DNA from: Lachnospiraceae bacterium
GTDB taxonomy: Bacteria; Bacillota; Clostridia; Lachnospirales; Lachnospiraceae
Length of the DNA stretch: 49,287 bases
NCBI GenBank assembly: GCA_024681595.1
Contig: JAILAN010000018.1
Location: 1-49,287 of the forward strand
Reading direction: 5' to 3'
The notes beneath the pieces were generated by a model. That model searched no databases. It was not told the origin of the DNA and saw only the letters and a program-made list of their open reading frames with translations. Of the stretch, positions 26,285-35,568 are shown piece after piece. Position 1 is the first letter of the stretch, and every line of letters starts with the position of its first letter. Both the position numbers and the translations under genes were made by a program.

Positions 26285-29044
26285 TTATCTGGGTACCTCT
26301 ACCATAATGTAAGCTTCTACCATATCAAGTTCCTGCATGCTGTCGAAGTCTTCGAATACGAGACCGCACTCGTAGCCTTCCTTGACTTCCTTGACATCGT
26401 CCTTGAATCTCTTAAGCGATGCGAGCTTGCCTTCGTATATCTGTTCTCCGTCTCTGGTGATACGGATCAGGCAGTTTCTCTCGAAGTATCCGTCCATGAC
26501 CTTGGCACCGGCGATGTTTCCGATCGCAGAAGCTTTGAATATCTGTCTGACCTCGGCATGACCGATGATCTTTTCTTCGAATACCGGATCGAGCATGCCC
26601 TTCATGGCTGCTTCTATCTCTTCTATAGCCTGGTAGATGACCTTGTATAATCTGATCTCAACGCCTTCGCGCTCGGACAGAGCCTTGGCCTGAGCATCTG
26701 GACGTACGTTAAATCCTATGATGATAGCTGATGAAGCTGATGCAAGAACCACATCGGATTCATTGATAGCACCGACGCCGCCGTGTATGCACTTAACAAC
26801 GACTTCCTCGTTTGAAAGCTTTGTAAGTGACTGCTTGACTGCCTCAACCGAACCCTGAACATCGGCCTTGACGATGATATTGAGTTCCTTGAGGTTGTCG
26901 GCTTGTATCTGATTGAACAGATCGTCCAGACTCATCTTGGTCTTGGTCTCTTCAACCTTCTTTTCCTTGTTCTGTGCTATATAGGTCTCTGCATAATTTC
27001 TGGCAGTCTTGTCATTTTCATGAGCAATGAATACTTCGCCTGCTGATGGTACATCGGACAGACCGAGTATCTCGACGGGGGTAGAGGGCTTGGCTTCCTT
27101 TACTCTTCTGCCCTTATCATCGATCATAGCTCTGACCTTGCCGTGAGCGGCACCTGCGGATACGAAATCGCCGACATGAAGAGTACCCTTTTGAACGAGA
27201 ACTCTGGCAACAGGTCCGCGTCCCTTATCAAGTTCAGCCTCGATAACGAGACCTCGCGAGAGTCTGTTGGGGTTGGCCTTAAGTTCGAGTATCTCAGCGG
27301 TAAGAAGGATCGTCTCGAGCAGTGTCTCAATACCTTCACCGGATTTAGCCGAAACAGGAACGAACTCCGTTGTTCCGCCCCAGTCAACAGGTATCAGATC
27401 GTACTCTGTCATCTCCTGCTTGACACGGTCAATGTTGGCACCGGGCTTATCGATCTTGTTAACAGCCACAATGATCTCTATCCCTGCAGCCTTGGCATGA
27501 TTTATGGCTTCAACAGTCTGAGGCATTACACCGTCATCGGCTGCAACGACCAAAATGGCGATATCCGTTGAATTTGCTCCTCTCATTCGCATGGCTGTGA
27601 AAGCCTCATGTCCGGGAGTATCAAGGAATGTTATACTCTGACCTTTGATCGTGACGGTATATGCGCCGATATGCTGCGTGATTCCGCCGGCTTCCTTGTC
27701 AGTAACGTTGGTCTTTCTGATCGCATCAAGGAGTGATGTCTTACCATGGTCAACGTGACCCATTACGCAGATAACGGGAGGACGCTTTACCATATCCTTT
27801 TCATCCTCTTCTTCCTCTTTAAGGAGCTCCTCAATAACATCGACCTTGACCTCCTGTTCACACAGAATGTCATATTCCATGGCTATGTTCTCGGCTTCCT
27901 CGTAGGTGATCTCTGTATTAACGGTAACCACCTGTCCCTGCAGGAAGAGCTTCTTTATGATGGCCGAAGGTTGAAGCTTCATCTTATCGGCCAGTTCCTT
28001 TATCGTTAACGATTCAGGAAGAGTGATGACCTTGATCTCCTCTTCAACGGTCTCCTCAGGTTTCTTTTCAGGCTTGATGAACCTGCCGACCTTTGAGCGG
28101 TTCTTGATCTCCTGCTCATCCTCGTAGATGTGGTCTTTCTTGGAACGCTTGTCCTGATCCTTTGTGTTGCGTCGCTTGTCGTCTTTTTGAGGGACCTGCA
28201 TGCCTTCAGCAGGGCCGGCCTGGGCACCACGGTTATCCCTGACAAATCTGTTACCCTGCCCTCTTTGGCCCGAGCTATCTCTTGAAGGACCGTCAGTGTT
28301 CCTCCTGTCAGGGCGATTCCCTTCCGGAGAACTTGCAGCCGGCCTGCTTCCTTCTTTACCGATCTCACCAGAGCCCGGACGTCTTCTATCCCCGCTCTTT
28401 TCATTCCTTTGCTTTTCAGGTTCCGTATGTCCGATAGTAACTGCCTCATCTGCACGATTCCTCTCTTCTCTGTTCTTTCTTGAGCGGACTTCATCAAGCT
28501 TTCTGGCATTCTCTCTGAAGTCGGATGTCATATCCACACTTGAAGGTGCAGTGATGGGTTTGATTATCTTGTGCTGAACCTGATTGGCTCCGGGTCTGGA
28601 TGATGCCTGACCGGGTCTAGGACCCTGCTGACGCTGCTGATTGGGTCTGTTCTGACCTATTCCGGAGTTATTGTTATTGGCTACAAAAATGATGCTTTTT
28701 TTCTTTTTAACAGGTGCCTGTGCGGGAGCAGCCTTGGGAGCTTCTTCCTTAGCAGGTTTTCCTTCTGCGGGTTTTTCTTCCTTTTTGGCCTTTGATTCCT
28801 TTACTTCCTTTTCTTCTTTAACTTCTTTGGAAGCTGCCTTTTTGGGTGCCTTTTCCCCCGCAGTATCAGCTGCCTTGGCGGACGATTTGGGAGCAGATTC
28901 TTTAAAATGTGCCCTCGCAAGGTCTGCGCTTTCATCGGATATGGTTGAATTATGAGCCTTTGCCTCTATATTCTTCGAAGCAAAGAACTCCAGTATCTCT
29001 TTGTTTGTTTTTTCTAATTCTTTTGCCAGTTCACTTACTTTCAT
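26285..29044 (-). CDS. infB: Translation initiation factor IF-2
   Basis: The GTPase that places initiator tRNA in the ribosomal P site. The 919-residue protein begins with an IF2_N segment ([20 protein letters not shown]), then about 280 residues of low-complexity Ala/Lys/Glu/Arg/Gly-rich sequence, a second IF2_N segment ([21 protein letters not shown]), and the GTPase domain with [27 protein letters not shown] and [14 protein letters not shown]. Domains II-IV complete it. The start overlaps the ylxQ stop as ATGA. Confidence 0.98.
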   Translation of the reverse strand: MKVSELAKELEKTNKEILEFFASKNIEAKAHNSTISDESADLARAHFKESAPKSSAKAADTAGEKAPKKAASKEVKEEKEVKESKAKKEEKPAEGKPAKEEAPKAAPAQAPVKKKKSIIFVANNNNSGIGQNRPNQQRQQGPRPGQASSRPGANQVQHKIIKPITAPSSVDMTSDFRENARKLDEVRSRKNREERNRADEAVTIGHTEPEKQRNEKSGDRRRPGSGEIGKEGSRPAASSPEGNRPDRRNTDGPSRDSSGQRGQGNRFVRDNRGAQAGPAEGMQVPQKDDKRRNTKDQDKRSKKDHIYEDEQEIKNRSKVGRFIKPEKKPEETVEEEIKVITLPESLTIKELADKMKLQPSAIIKKLFLQGQVVTVNTEITYEEAENIAMEYDILCEQEVKVDVIEELLKEEEEDEKDMVKRPPVICVMGHVDHGKTSLLDAIRKTNVTDKEAGGITQHIGAYTVTIKGQSITFLDTPGHEAFTAMRMRGANSTDIAILVVAADDGVMPQTVEAINHAKAAGIEIIVAVNKIDKPGANIDRVKQEMTEYDLIPVDWGGTTEFVPVSAKSGEGIETLLETILLTAEILELKANPNRLSRGLVIEAELDKGRGPVARVLVQKGTLHVGDFVSAGAAHGKVRAMIDDKGRRVKEAKPSTPVEILGLSDVPSAGEVFIAHENDKTARNYAETYIAQNKEKKVEETKTKMSLDDLFNQIQADNLKELNIIVKADVQGSVEAVKQSLTKLSNEEVVVKCIHGGVGAINESDVVLASASSAIIIGFNVRPDAQAKALSEREGVEIRLYKVIYQAIEEIEAAMKGMLDPVFEEKIIGHAEVRQIFKASAIGNIAGAKVMDGYFERNCLIRITRDGEQIYEGKLASLKRFKDDVKEVKEGYECGLVFEDFDSMQELDMVEAYIMVEVPR

Positions 29045-29355
29045 TTACTACCTCCGTTAGCCTCATCCAACACCTTTATCTTCGCCATGATGCTTTTTGC
29101 AAGTCCCGGGTCGGTTACGGCCGCCGATGAGCGCTCCTCCTTGCCAAGAGCATGTCCCAGTTCATCCTTGGTCCCGTAAAAAACTATGGGAACCTGATAG
29201 TAGGTACACGAATCATTAAAGCTTTTTCTGGTATTGTCCGAAGCATCTGTTGCTACTACGACGAGTGACGCCCTGCCTTCCTTTATCACCTTATCAACGG
29301 AGAATCCACCTGAGACCAGATTTCTCCCCGCGGCGCTAAGACCCAGCAGTGACAT
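29041..29355 (-). CDS. ylxQ: YlxQ-type L7Ae-family ribosomal-associated protein
   Basis: A small RNA-binding protein of the L7Ae/L30e fold encoded between nusA and infB. The frame is open back into nusA, but that part is a shadow of the NusA acidic tail. [20 protein letters not shown] at 29355 is the family-typical start and gives 104 residues. It lies 7 bp after the nusA stop with no clear Shine-Dalgarno, so coupling is likely. The gene that normally precedes it, ylxR (rnpM), is absent. Confidence 0.88.
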   Translation of the reverse strand: MSLLGLSAAGRNLVSGGFSVDKVIKEGRASLVVVATDASDNTRKSFNDSCTYYQVPIVFYGTKDELGHALGKEERSSAAVTDPGLAKSIMAKIKVLDEANGGSK

Positions 29356-29362
29356 TACAGGA

Positions 29363-30592
29363 TCATTCTTCGTCTTCACCTGCTTCGACGGTCTCGTCTG
29401 CATAGCCTTCGCCGTCTTTGCTGTCTCCCTCATATCCGTCGTCATAATCACCTTCGTATTCGTCGTCATATTCACCTTCGTACTCGCCGTCATATTCCTC
29501 GTCGTAATCGTCATCGACATAGTCCTCATAACGGAATCCGGGTGAATCGGCCGCCTGGGTCTCTGATTTGATATCGATCTTGTAGCCGGTCAACTTGGCA
29601 GCAAGTCTCGCATTCTGTCCTTCCTTACCTATAGCCAGCGACAGCTGGTAGTCGGGAACAACGACTTTGGCGGATTTCTCATCGGGATCGGCAAATACTG
29701 CAACGATCTTGGCCGGAGAAAGTGCATTCTGGATGAGAACACCGGGGTTCTCGTCCCAGTTGATGATATCTATCTTCTCACCGCGGAGCTCATCCACGAT
29801 GGAATTAACTCTGGTTCCGTTAACACCTACACAGGCGCCGACAGGATCAACATTGGGATTGGTCGAATACACGGCCATCTTGGTACGTGAACCGGCTTCT
29901 CTGGCGATAGCCTTGATCTCTACTGTTCCGTCCTTGATCTCGGCAACCTCTGACTCAAAGAGCTTTCTGACAAGTTCAGGATGAGTACGGCTGACCAGGA
30001 TCCTCGGTCCCTTGGGGGTTCTCTTTACTTCAAGGATATAAACCTTAACACGCTCGGTAGGTCTGAAGTGCTCAGTCTTTACCATTTCAGATTCATTAAG
30101 AAGTCCGTCAGCCTTGCCCAGGTTGATACTGATGTTTCTGCCGACATATCTTTGAACTATACCGGTAACAACATCCTTATCCTTGGCAAAATATTGATCG
30201 TATATAACGTTTCTTTCTTCTTCACGGATCTTCTGAAGAATTACATTCTTGGCATTCTGTGTAGCTATTCGTCCGAATTCTTTGGACTTGATCTCAATAT
30301 TTACGGTGCTTCCTACCCTGACACCCTTTTTTATCTCCTTGGCTTTTTCCTTGGGGATCATGGTTGTGGGATCATAATCTTCAACGTTCTCGTCTTCAAC
30401 TACCTTTTTCTGTGCGTAGCACAAAAATTCTCCGGTCTCTCTGTCAACCTCAACCTTAACGTTTTCTTCATTACCGAAATGGTTTTTGCATGCAGTAAGA
30501 AGGGAAGCTTCGATCGCATCAAATAATGTGTCTCTGCTGATATCCTTTTCCTTTTCGAGCATATCAAGCGCTTCCATAAGTTCTGTGTTCAT
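29363..30592 (-). CDS. nusA: Transcription termination/antitermination factor NusA
   Basis: NusA binds RNA polymerase and RNA and modulates pausing and termination. The 409-residue protein has the N-terminal polymerase-binding domain (about 1-125), S1 (about 135-200), and KH1-KH2 (about 205-345; CVGVNGTRVNSIVDELRGEKIDI and LAIGKEGQNARLAAKLTGYKI). The last 60 residues are an acidic Asp/Glu/Gly/Tyr tail with repeated DEYEGDYDD-like units. It follows rimP by 23 bp. Confidence 0.97.
   Translation of the reverse strand: MNTELMEALDMLEKEKDISRDTLFDAIEASLLTACKNHFGNEENVKVEVDRETGEFLCYAQKKVVEDENVEDYDPTTMIPKEKAKEIKKGVRVGSTVNIEIKSKEFGRIATQNAKNVILQKIREEERNVIYDQYFAKDKDVVTGIVQRYVGRNISINLGKADGLLNESEMVKTEHFRPTERVKVYILEVKRTPKGPRILVSRTHPELVRKLFESEVAEIKDGTVEIKAIAREAGSRTKMAVYSTNPNVDPVGACVGVNGTRVNSIVDELRGEKIDIINWDENPGVLIQNALSPAKIVAVFADPDEKSAKVVVPDYQLSLAIGKEGQNARLAAKLTGYKIDIKSETQAADSPGFRYEDYVDDDYDEEYDGEYEGEYDDEYEGDYDDGYEGDSKDGEGYADETVEAGEDEE
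29395..29525. repeat. Repetitive acidic-tail coding region of nusA
   Basis: Short imperfect units of the kind TCGTCATATTCACC recur in this stretch and encode the Asp/Glu/Tyr/Gly tail of NusA. Such units can expand or contract between strains. Confidence 0.55.
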
Positions 30593-30615
30593 TTTAAAAT
30601 CCTCCTAATCAATGA

Positions 30616-31101
30616 TCAAAAATCCAAAGCAAGTCTGATAACCGCTATATTTTTCTTTTCAAATATCATTTCAACGGTCTTATCGTCTCCTGATGTGACC
30701 AAAACCGTGATGTTCTTATCGTCAAAACTCTTAAGTATCCCCGTAAATTCCTTATCCTTTGAATCGGGCGGGCTCTTGTAGAGTTTGATCTCAACTTCCT
30801 GTCCTATGCTGTAACTAAGGTGCCGATCCTTTTTAAGCGCCCTGCCAAGGCCCGGCGAACTGACCTCCAGTATATAGGCATCTTCAATAAAATCGTCTTT
30901 GTCGAGCGTATCGGACATCTTCCTTGAGACTGCTTCACAGTCATCTATGGTGACCCCGCCGTCTTTATCTATATAACACCGAAGATAATAGTCGGAGCCC
31001 TCCTTTACATATTCGACATCGTAGATCCTGATATCGGAGCCTGATGTGGCCTGCTCCAGCAGTTCCTCTGTTTTCTTCTCAATATCTTCTTTTTTTGACA
31101 A
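30616..31101 (-). CDS. rimP: Ribosome maturation factor RimP
   Basis: Needed for 30S subunit assembly. The 161-residue protein matches the family (YDVEYVKEGSDYYLRCYIDKDGGVTIDDCE and YILEVSSPGLGRALKKDRHL). The start codon is TTG at 31101, supported by AAGAAGGTGAT at the right distance and by no alternative ATG in place. It opens the rimP-nusA-infB run, the conserved order. Confidence 0.95.
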   Translation of the reverse strand: MSKKEDIEKKTEELLEQATSGSDIRIYDVEYVKEGSDYYLRCYIDKDGGVTIDDCEAVSRKMSDTLDKDDFIEDAYILEVSSPGLGRALKKDRHLSYSIGQEVEIKLYKSPPDSKDKEFTGILKSFDDKNITVLVTSGDDKTVEMIFEKKNIAVIRLALDF

Positions 31102-31135
31102 CAGATCACCTTCTTAACTTGATTTTTTAACAAAG

Positions 31136-31162
31136 AAGTGGTGGCCCTTATGGCCACCACTT
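31136..31162 (-). terminator. Terminator-like hairpin after the Na/Pi cotransporter
   Basis: AAGTGGTGGCC (31136-31146) and GGCCACCACTT (31152-31162) form a perfect 11-bp stem with a 5-base loop. On the minus strand it is followed by CTTTGTT, a poor T tract. It lies between the cotransporter and rimP and probably separates them. Confidence 0.65.
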
Positions 31163-31180
31163 GATTTAACCTTAATCATA

Positions 31181-32980
31181 TTAGCATCTTAATTCCGACA
31201 TGTCAAGTTGATTGAAGTACAGCGCATGAGCACGCTCATATTCCTCGGTATAGGTATCTGTCATTTTAAGGGCCGAGATATATGAATGAGCATTGTTCGC
31301 TGTCTCAGGATATACACGTGTTATCGTGGCTTTGCCCACATTCGAGCATGTATCAGACACATCAGTGATATTGGCCAGAAGATCCGAAAACAGAATTCCC
31401 GCCCTGACCGTACAGTTGCCTTCACGAAGTCTCTCCAGGTGATTATCATGCAGTCGGCTCGTCAGCGAACTCATGACATCGCACAGCGGTTCTATATGAC
31501 GTGCAGCATCAATATCCCTCTTGGAAAAAGAACTGTTCGCCAGATCCAGGATATTATTAAGAAGGAGTCTGGTCAGGTTGATCTCCTTGCGGGCATTGCT
31601 GGTAAAGGAAATACCTTCGTCATACATGGCCTTGGCGCTTCTGGCCATATAGACAGCCGAATCACCCAGATGCTCGAATTCTGAAACTATCTTATGATAC
31701 TGCGTGAGTATCAGTATGAAATTATTCTCACTGACATGAGGCGACAGCTCGACCAGGTAATTATCAACGCGGTCCGTCAGCATATCTATGTTCTCCTCTT
31801 CCTCGAGGATCTCATTATATGTGTCTTCATCATATTTTTCGATGAGGTCATATGCCTTGTTAATACTTTCGCTTGAAGCATTGAACATAGCCATGAGGGC
31901 AGCGTAGCAGCTTCGAAGGGCTATGGCGGGTGTACTGAAGAATACAGGGTTTAAAGCAGTGACCTTGTCTACATACTTGTTTTCCTTCTGAGGCTCTTCC
32001 TTGACAATCCTGTAGCTGGTTCTCTTAAACAGTTTGACCGCAGGAAGGAGGAGCAGCGCACATCCGAGGTTGAACACGGTATTGGTATTTGCTATTCCGC
32101 CCGAACGGAAAGGCATATCCCATATACCGTCCAGCAGACCGAATGATCTGGCCAGTATCACACCTATGATCACCACAGCGGATTTGCTGAGGTTATAGAG
32201 AATGTTGACTATACCTACACGTCTGGCATCCTGTTTGGCCCCTATGGAACAGACAATGGCCGTAGTAACACAGTCACCCAGATACACGCCGACTATGACG
32301 CTGTATAAAGATCTGAAGGGAATATTCCCAGCCATCGAAAAAGCCTGCAGGATACCGATGGTAGCTGATGAACTCTGAAGTACAAAAGCTATTCCGGCTC
32401 CGGTCATATATCCCAGGATAGGGTTGTCGCCCAGATTGGTAAATAATCTGTCTACGATACCGGTGGAAGCAAACTCTGAGACAGCCGCGGTCATATTAAG
32501 GAGTCCCGAAAACAGAATACCGAATCCGATAGCGATATTACCGATATTGTCGGACCTTCGGAACTTAAAGAACATCACCATACTGACGCCTATGATAAGT
32601 GCCAGAGGAGCCAGAGTGACCGGCTGAAACAATCTCAGAAATGAAGTACCCTCTGCGTTTACATCAAGGAGCCTTATGATCTGACCCGTAACGGTAGTAC
32701 CTACGTTAGCTCCGATTATGATCCCAAGAGACTGATCAAGTGATATTATCCCTGCAGCAACGAGTCCCGAGGTAATAACTATCGTTGCAGTTGATGACTG
32801 TATGATAGCGGTAACTGCTATACCCAGAAGGAATGCTTTAAAATAGCTGTCCGTGACCTTTTCAAGAACATTCTTAAGTGCTCCGGAAGAACCTTCCTTA
32901 AGGGAATTACCCATCAGGCGCATTCCGTAAAGGAACATTGCCAGACCGCCCATAAGTGAGATTATGTTAAAAATGACCAC
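31181..32980 (-). CDS. Na/phosphate cotransporter family protein with PhoU-like domain
   Basis: Imports phosphate with sodium in the NptA/PNaS family. The first about 310 residues are membrane-embedded and hold the two inverted QSS repeats (IQSSTATIVITSG and LQSSSATIGILQA) that define the family. The C-terminal 250 residues are helical and PhoU-like, probably a regulatory domain. The start is GTG at 32980 with GGAG upstream. It follows the ROK kinase. The 599-residue length is usual for clostridial members. Confidence 0.93.
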   Translation of the reverse strand: MVIFNIISLMGGLAMFLYGMRLMGNSLKEGSSGALKNVLEKVTDSYFKAFLLGIAVTAIIQSSTATIVITSGLVAAGIISLDQSLGIIIGANVGTTVTGQIIRLLDVNAEGTSFLRLFQPVTLAPLALIIGVSMVMFFKFRRSDNIGNIAIGFGILFSGLLNMTAAVSEFASTGIVDRLFTNLGDNPILGYMTGAGIAFVLQSSSATIGILQAFSMAGNIPFRSLYSVIVGVYLGDCVTTAIVCSIGAKQDARRVGIVNILYNLSKSAVVIIGVILARSFGLLDGIWDMPFRSGGIANTNTVFNLGCALLLLPAVKLFKRTSYRIVKEEPQKENKYVDKVTALNPVFFSTPAIALRSCYAALMAMFNASSESINKAYDLIEKYDEDTYNEILEEEENIDMLTDRVDNYLVELSPHVSENNFILILTQYHKIVSEFEHLGDSAVYMARSAKAMYDEGISFTSNARKEINLTRLLLNNILDLANSSFSKRDIDAARHIEPLCDVMSSLTSRLHDNHLERLREGNCTVRAGILFSDLLANITDVSDTCSNVGKATITRVYPETANNAHSYISALKMTDTYTEEYERAHALYFNQLDMSELRC

Positions 32981-33032
32981 TGCCTAAACTCCGATCCATA
33001 TTGTTATATTCTTTATCGCAAAGCAGAATGGT

Positions 33033-33908
33033 TCATGCCATGCCGAGAGATTGTCTGCCAAGTACGTATGCCCCTAGAATACCCTGTTTATCATCCAGTG
33101 ACTGACAGACGATATAACTGTCAGTATCTTCGGTATATCTGTTTTTGATATATCCGTTGTTCCGCTTTTTAAAAGCCTCCCTGATAAGAGGGAACAGCTG
33201 CTTTTGATGCATGACACCTCCCCCAAGGATTATCATCTTGGGAGAAAGAACAGCCGTATAGTTAAATATCGCCTTGGCTATATAATCAGCCTCCAGGGCC
33301 CATACTTCATCGTTGCCGGCAAGTTCCTGCCCCTTCCGGCCCCAGCGTTTTTCTATCGCAGGTCCGCTCGCCAGGCCTTCAAAACAACTCTTGTGGTATG
33401 GACAGATACATTCGAAGGGATCTTTGGCGGATTTGGTTAACATAATGTGTCCACCTTCGGGATGCATTCCGCCATGAAGGAGTTTTCCTTCATTTATAAC
33501 GCCTATGCCAATTCCGGTTCCTATAGTTATGTAAACTAGGCTGTCTACATTTTTCCCAATTCCAAATGTGTATTCCCCAAGTGCCGACCCGTTAACATCG
33601 GTATCAAATCCTATTGGAACACCGAGAGCCTTTTTAAAGGTCCCGACTATATCATAATTTCTCCATGCGATCTTCGGGGTCGAAGTGATAAACCCGTAGT
33701 GATCCGAATCCCTGTCGAGATCTATCGGACCGAAGCATCCGATCCCCAGCGCGTCTATACCTTCGGTTTTATAAAAATCGATAAGAACAGGCATCGTTTC
33801 ATCAGGTGTCAGTGTGGGAAAGCTGCTTTCCCTGATAAGGCCGGCATTTTCATCATATACGGCGCAGACCATCTTGGTCCCGCCGGCTTCAAGTGCTCCT
33901 ATCTTCAT
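33033..33908 (-). CDS. ROK-family fructokinase (YdhR/GmuE-like)
   Basis: Phosphorylates fructose or a related hexose with ATP. The 291-residue protein shows the ROK ATP site EAGGTKMVCAV near the N-terminus, the sugar-binding DTDVNGSALGE and GTGIGIGV, and a zinc motif HPEGGHI...CICPYHKSCFEG typical of YdhR-type bacterial fructokinases. It starts directly after the manC stop, so a shared fructose-6-phosphate/mannose role is likely. Mannokinase activity is an alternative. Confidence 0.87.
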   Translation of the reverse strand: MKIGALEAGGTKMVCAVYDENAGLIRESSFPTLTPDETMPVLIDFYKTEGIDALGIGCFGPIDLDRDSDHYGFITSTPKIAWRNYDIVGTFKKALGVPIGFDTDVNGSALGEYTFGIGKNVDSLVYITIGTGIGIGVINEGKLLHGGMHPEGGHIMLTKSAKDPFECICPYHKSCFEGLASGPAIEKRWGRKGQELAGNDEVWALEADYIAKAIFNYTAVLSPKMIILGGGVMHQKQLFPLIREAFKKRNNGYIKNRYTEDTDSYIVCQSLDDKQGILGAYVLGRQSLGMA

Positions 33909-35234
33909 TTACAGTTCTATCCCTTCTAGCGGCAGCTTAACCTTGTCATCAACTCTGATCTCCTTGCCCAGCTGTACTTCCATGATCTTAAGTTCCGTGA
34001 TAGCCTTGACCGTGTGCTTTGTTCCGCGCGGCATCCTTACGACATCGCCCGGTGCAACATTCATCTTGGTCCCGTCTATCACTACTATTCCTGATCCCTC
34101 TATGACCGTCCACACCTCATCACGCCGGTTATGATAATGGTAGTTCATCTGATGTCCGGCAGTCAGGGTTACCCTGATAGTCAGACTCTCATCCTGCACA
34201 TCAAGGACCCTGAAACTTCCCCAGGATTTTTCCGCAAACATAACCTGCTGATCTATCTGATCCACGAACGGCTTAATATAGCTGGACTGCTCTTTGTCAG
34301 AGACCAGTATACCCTCTGCAGAGGCAGCAACCACGATGTCTTTAAGGCCCATGCACAATATAGGCATATCGAGTTCATTGATCACATGGGTGTTGACACA
34401 TCTGTCATTAAGTCTGGCCTCTCCGATCGAAGGCTCATCCATGGCTTCAGTCAGTGTGTTCCATGTTCCAAGGTCCTTCCATTTTCCGGAAAAACGCATG
34501 ACTCCTATGTTGTCTTCCTTTTCAACAATGGCATAGTCAAAACTTATTTTTTCAAGTGTGTCATATTTTTGGCGAAGATCATAAAAGTCAGTAAAATCTA
34601 TGAGCTCGTGAGCCTTATCAAGTACATACTTCAGTTTGAACGCAAACACTCCTCCGTTCCAGAGTGCACCCTCTGATATATACTGTGCCGCAGTCTCTTT
34701 GTCAGGTTTTTCCTTAAAAGTTCTGACACGGCTGACCAAAGAGTCATCAACCGGTATGATATATCCGTATTTTTCCGAAGGATAAGTAGGTTCCATTCCA
34801 AGAAGGGCCAGATTGACATCTCCGTCAGCAGCCATATCGGATAAAGTCCTTAACGCATGAAAATAATCATCCTCTACATACGGATCTACAGGACATACCA
34901 CAACCGGTTCGTTAACATCCACGTTCTCATAATCCTTAAGATATGCCGCTGCGAGAGCTATGGCCGGGAAAGTATCCCTTCTGCACGGTTCAACGCAGAT
35001 ACCCACGTTGATTCCCACCTGATTGTTTATCGCCGAGACTTGAGCCTTAGAAGTACCTATTGTTACGGATGCATCGGGATCGACCTTTTTGATCTGACGG
35101 TACATCCTCTGCACCATGGACTCATAATCTCCGGTTTCGGTTTTGAACAGTTTGATGAACTGCTTGGAACGAACATCGTTCGACAGCGGCCACAGTCTCT
35201 TGCCGGAGCCGCCTGACAATAAAATGATATGCAA
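33909..35234 (-). CDS. manC: Mannose-1-phosphate guanylyltransferase with cupin domain
   Basis: Makes GDP-mannose from mannose-1-phosphate and GTP for surface glycans. The N-terminal nucleotidyltransferase domain (about 1-290) begins LSGGSGKRLWPLSND and has EPCRRDTFPA. The C-terminal cupin region (about 330-440; GHQMNYHYHNRRDEVWTVIEG) is the type II phosphomannose isomerase domain, often with isomerase activity. Start is TTG at 35234 with GGAGGAAA before it. No GDP-mannose-using enzyme is encoded nearby. Confidence 0.93.
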   Translation of the reverse strand: MHIILLSGGSGKRLWPLSNDVRSKQFIKLFKTETGDYESMVQRMYRQIKKVDPDASVTIGTSKAQVSAINNQVGINVGICVEPCRRDTFPAIALAAAYLKDYENVDVNEPVVVCPVDPYVEDDYFHALRTLSDMAADGDVNLALLGMEPTYPSEKYGYIIPVDDSLVSRVRTFKEKPDKETAAQYISEGALWNGGVFAFKLKYVLDKAHELIDFTDFYDLRQKYDTLEKISFDYAIVEKEDNIGVMRFSGKWKDLGTWNTLTEAMDEPSIGEARLNDRCVNTHVINELDMPILCMGLKDIVVAASAEGILVSDKEQSSYIKPFVDQIDQQVMFAEKSWGSFRVLDVQDESLTIRVTLTAGHQMNYHYHNRRDEVWTVIEGSGIVVIDGTKMNVAPGDVVRMPRGTKHTVKAITELKIMEVQLGKEIRVDDKVKLPLEGIEL

Positions 35235-35273
35235 AGCTTTTCCTCCAAAATAAATGAATGTATCTTCGGATAG

Positions 35274-35540
35274 TCATCCCTCGATAATAAGGAATCTGCC
35301 GTCCCCGACTTCGAAAACCTCATCTGCTTCGAGTATCGAATCTTCATCCAGGCCGTCAAGGTCTATGCCTTCCTCTTCAAAGTATTCAATGACCTCTTTG
35401 ACGGAATTGACCACGACCGCAAAGTTCTCTTCCAGAAAATCCCTGGCGTCTTCCATGTTGTCGCACACATTTCCTTCAGGAAAAAGTGCACTCTGGTTCT
35501 CCAAAAAACACTTTAAAACAGCTTCATCGAATTCAGGCAT
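35274..35540 (-). CDS. Small conserved acidic protein, function unknown
   Basis: An 88-residue acidic soluble protein starting MPEFDEAVLKCFLENQSALF. The longer frame is rejected because AAAGGGGG precedes the ATG at 35540. The sequence ends with EVFEVGDGRFLIIEG. Similar small proteins seem common in Lachnospiraceae and some may carry a 'glyoxalase' label, but I see no glyoxalase metal or fold motif that would justify it. It follows the C11 peptidase gene after 28 bp, and that peptidase should be extracytoplasmic, so a direct link is uncertain. Confidence 0.8.
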   Translation of the reverse strand: MPEFDEAVLKCFLENQSALFPEGNVCDNMEDARDFLEENFAVVVNSVKEVIEYFEEEGIDLDGLDEDSILEADEVFEVGDGRFLIIEG

Positions 35541-35568
35541 GAATGACCCCCTTTCATAATCCCTAAGA

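Noticed and set aside
28006-28509. Arg/Lys/Ser-rich open frame inside infB
   Set aside because: It is an out-of-frame reading of the low-complexity IF-2 linker, with no separate ribosome site.
29363-29529. Long N-terminal extension of ylxQ, rich in Met and Thr
   Set aside because: It is a shadow of the NusA acidic tail in another frame; the family-typical start is at 29355.
33527-33536. TTATGTAAAC inside the ROK kinase gene as a regulatory site
   Set aside because: It encodes conserved residues of the family (LVYITIG), so its presence is explained by protein coding.
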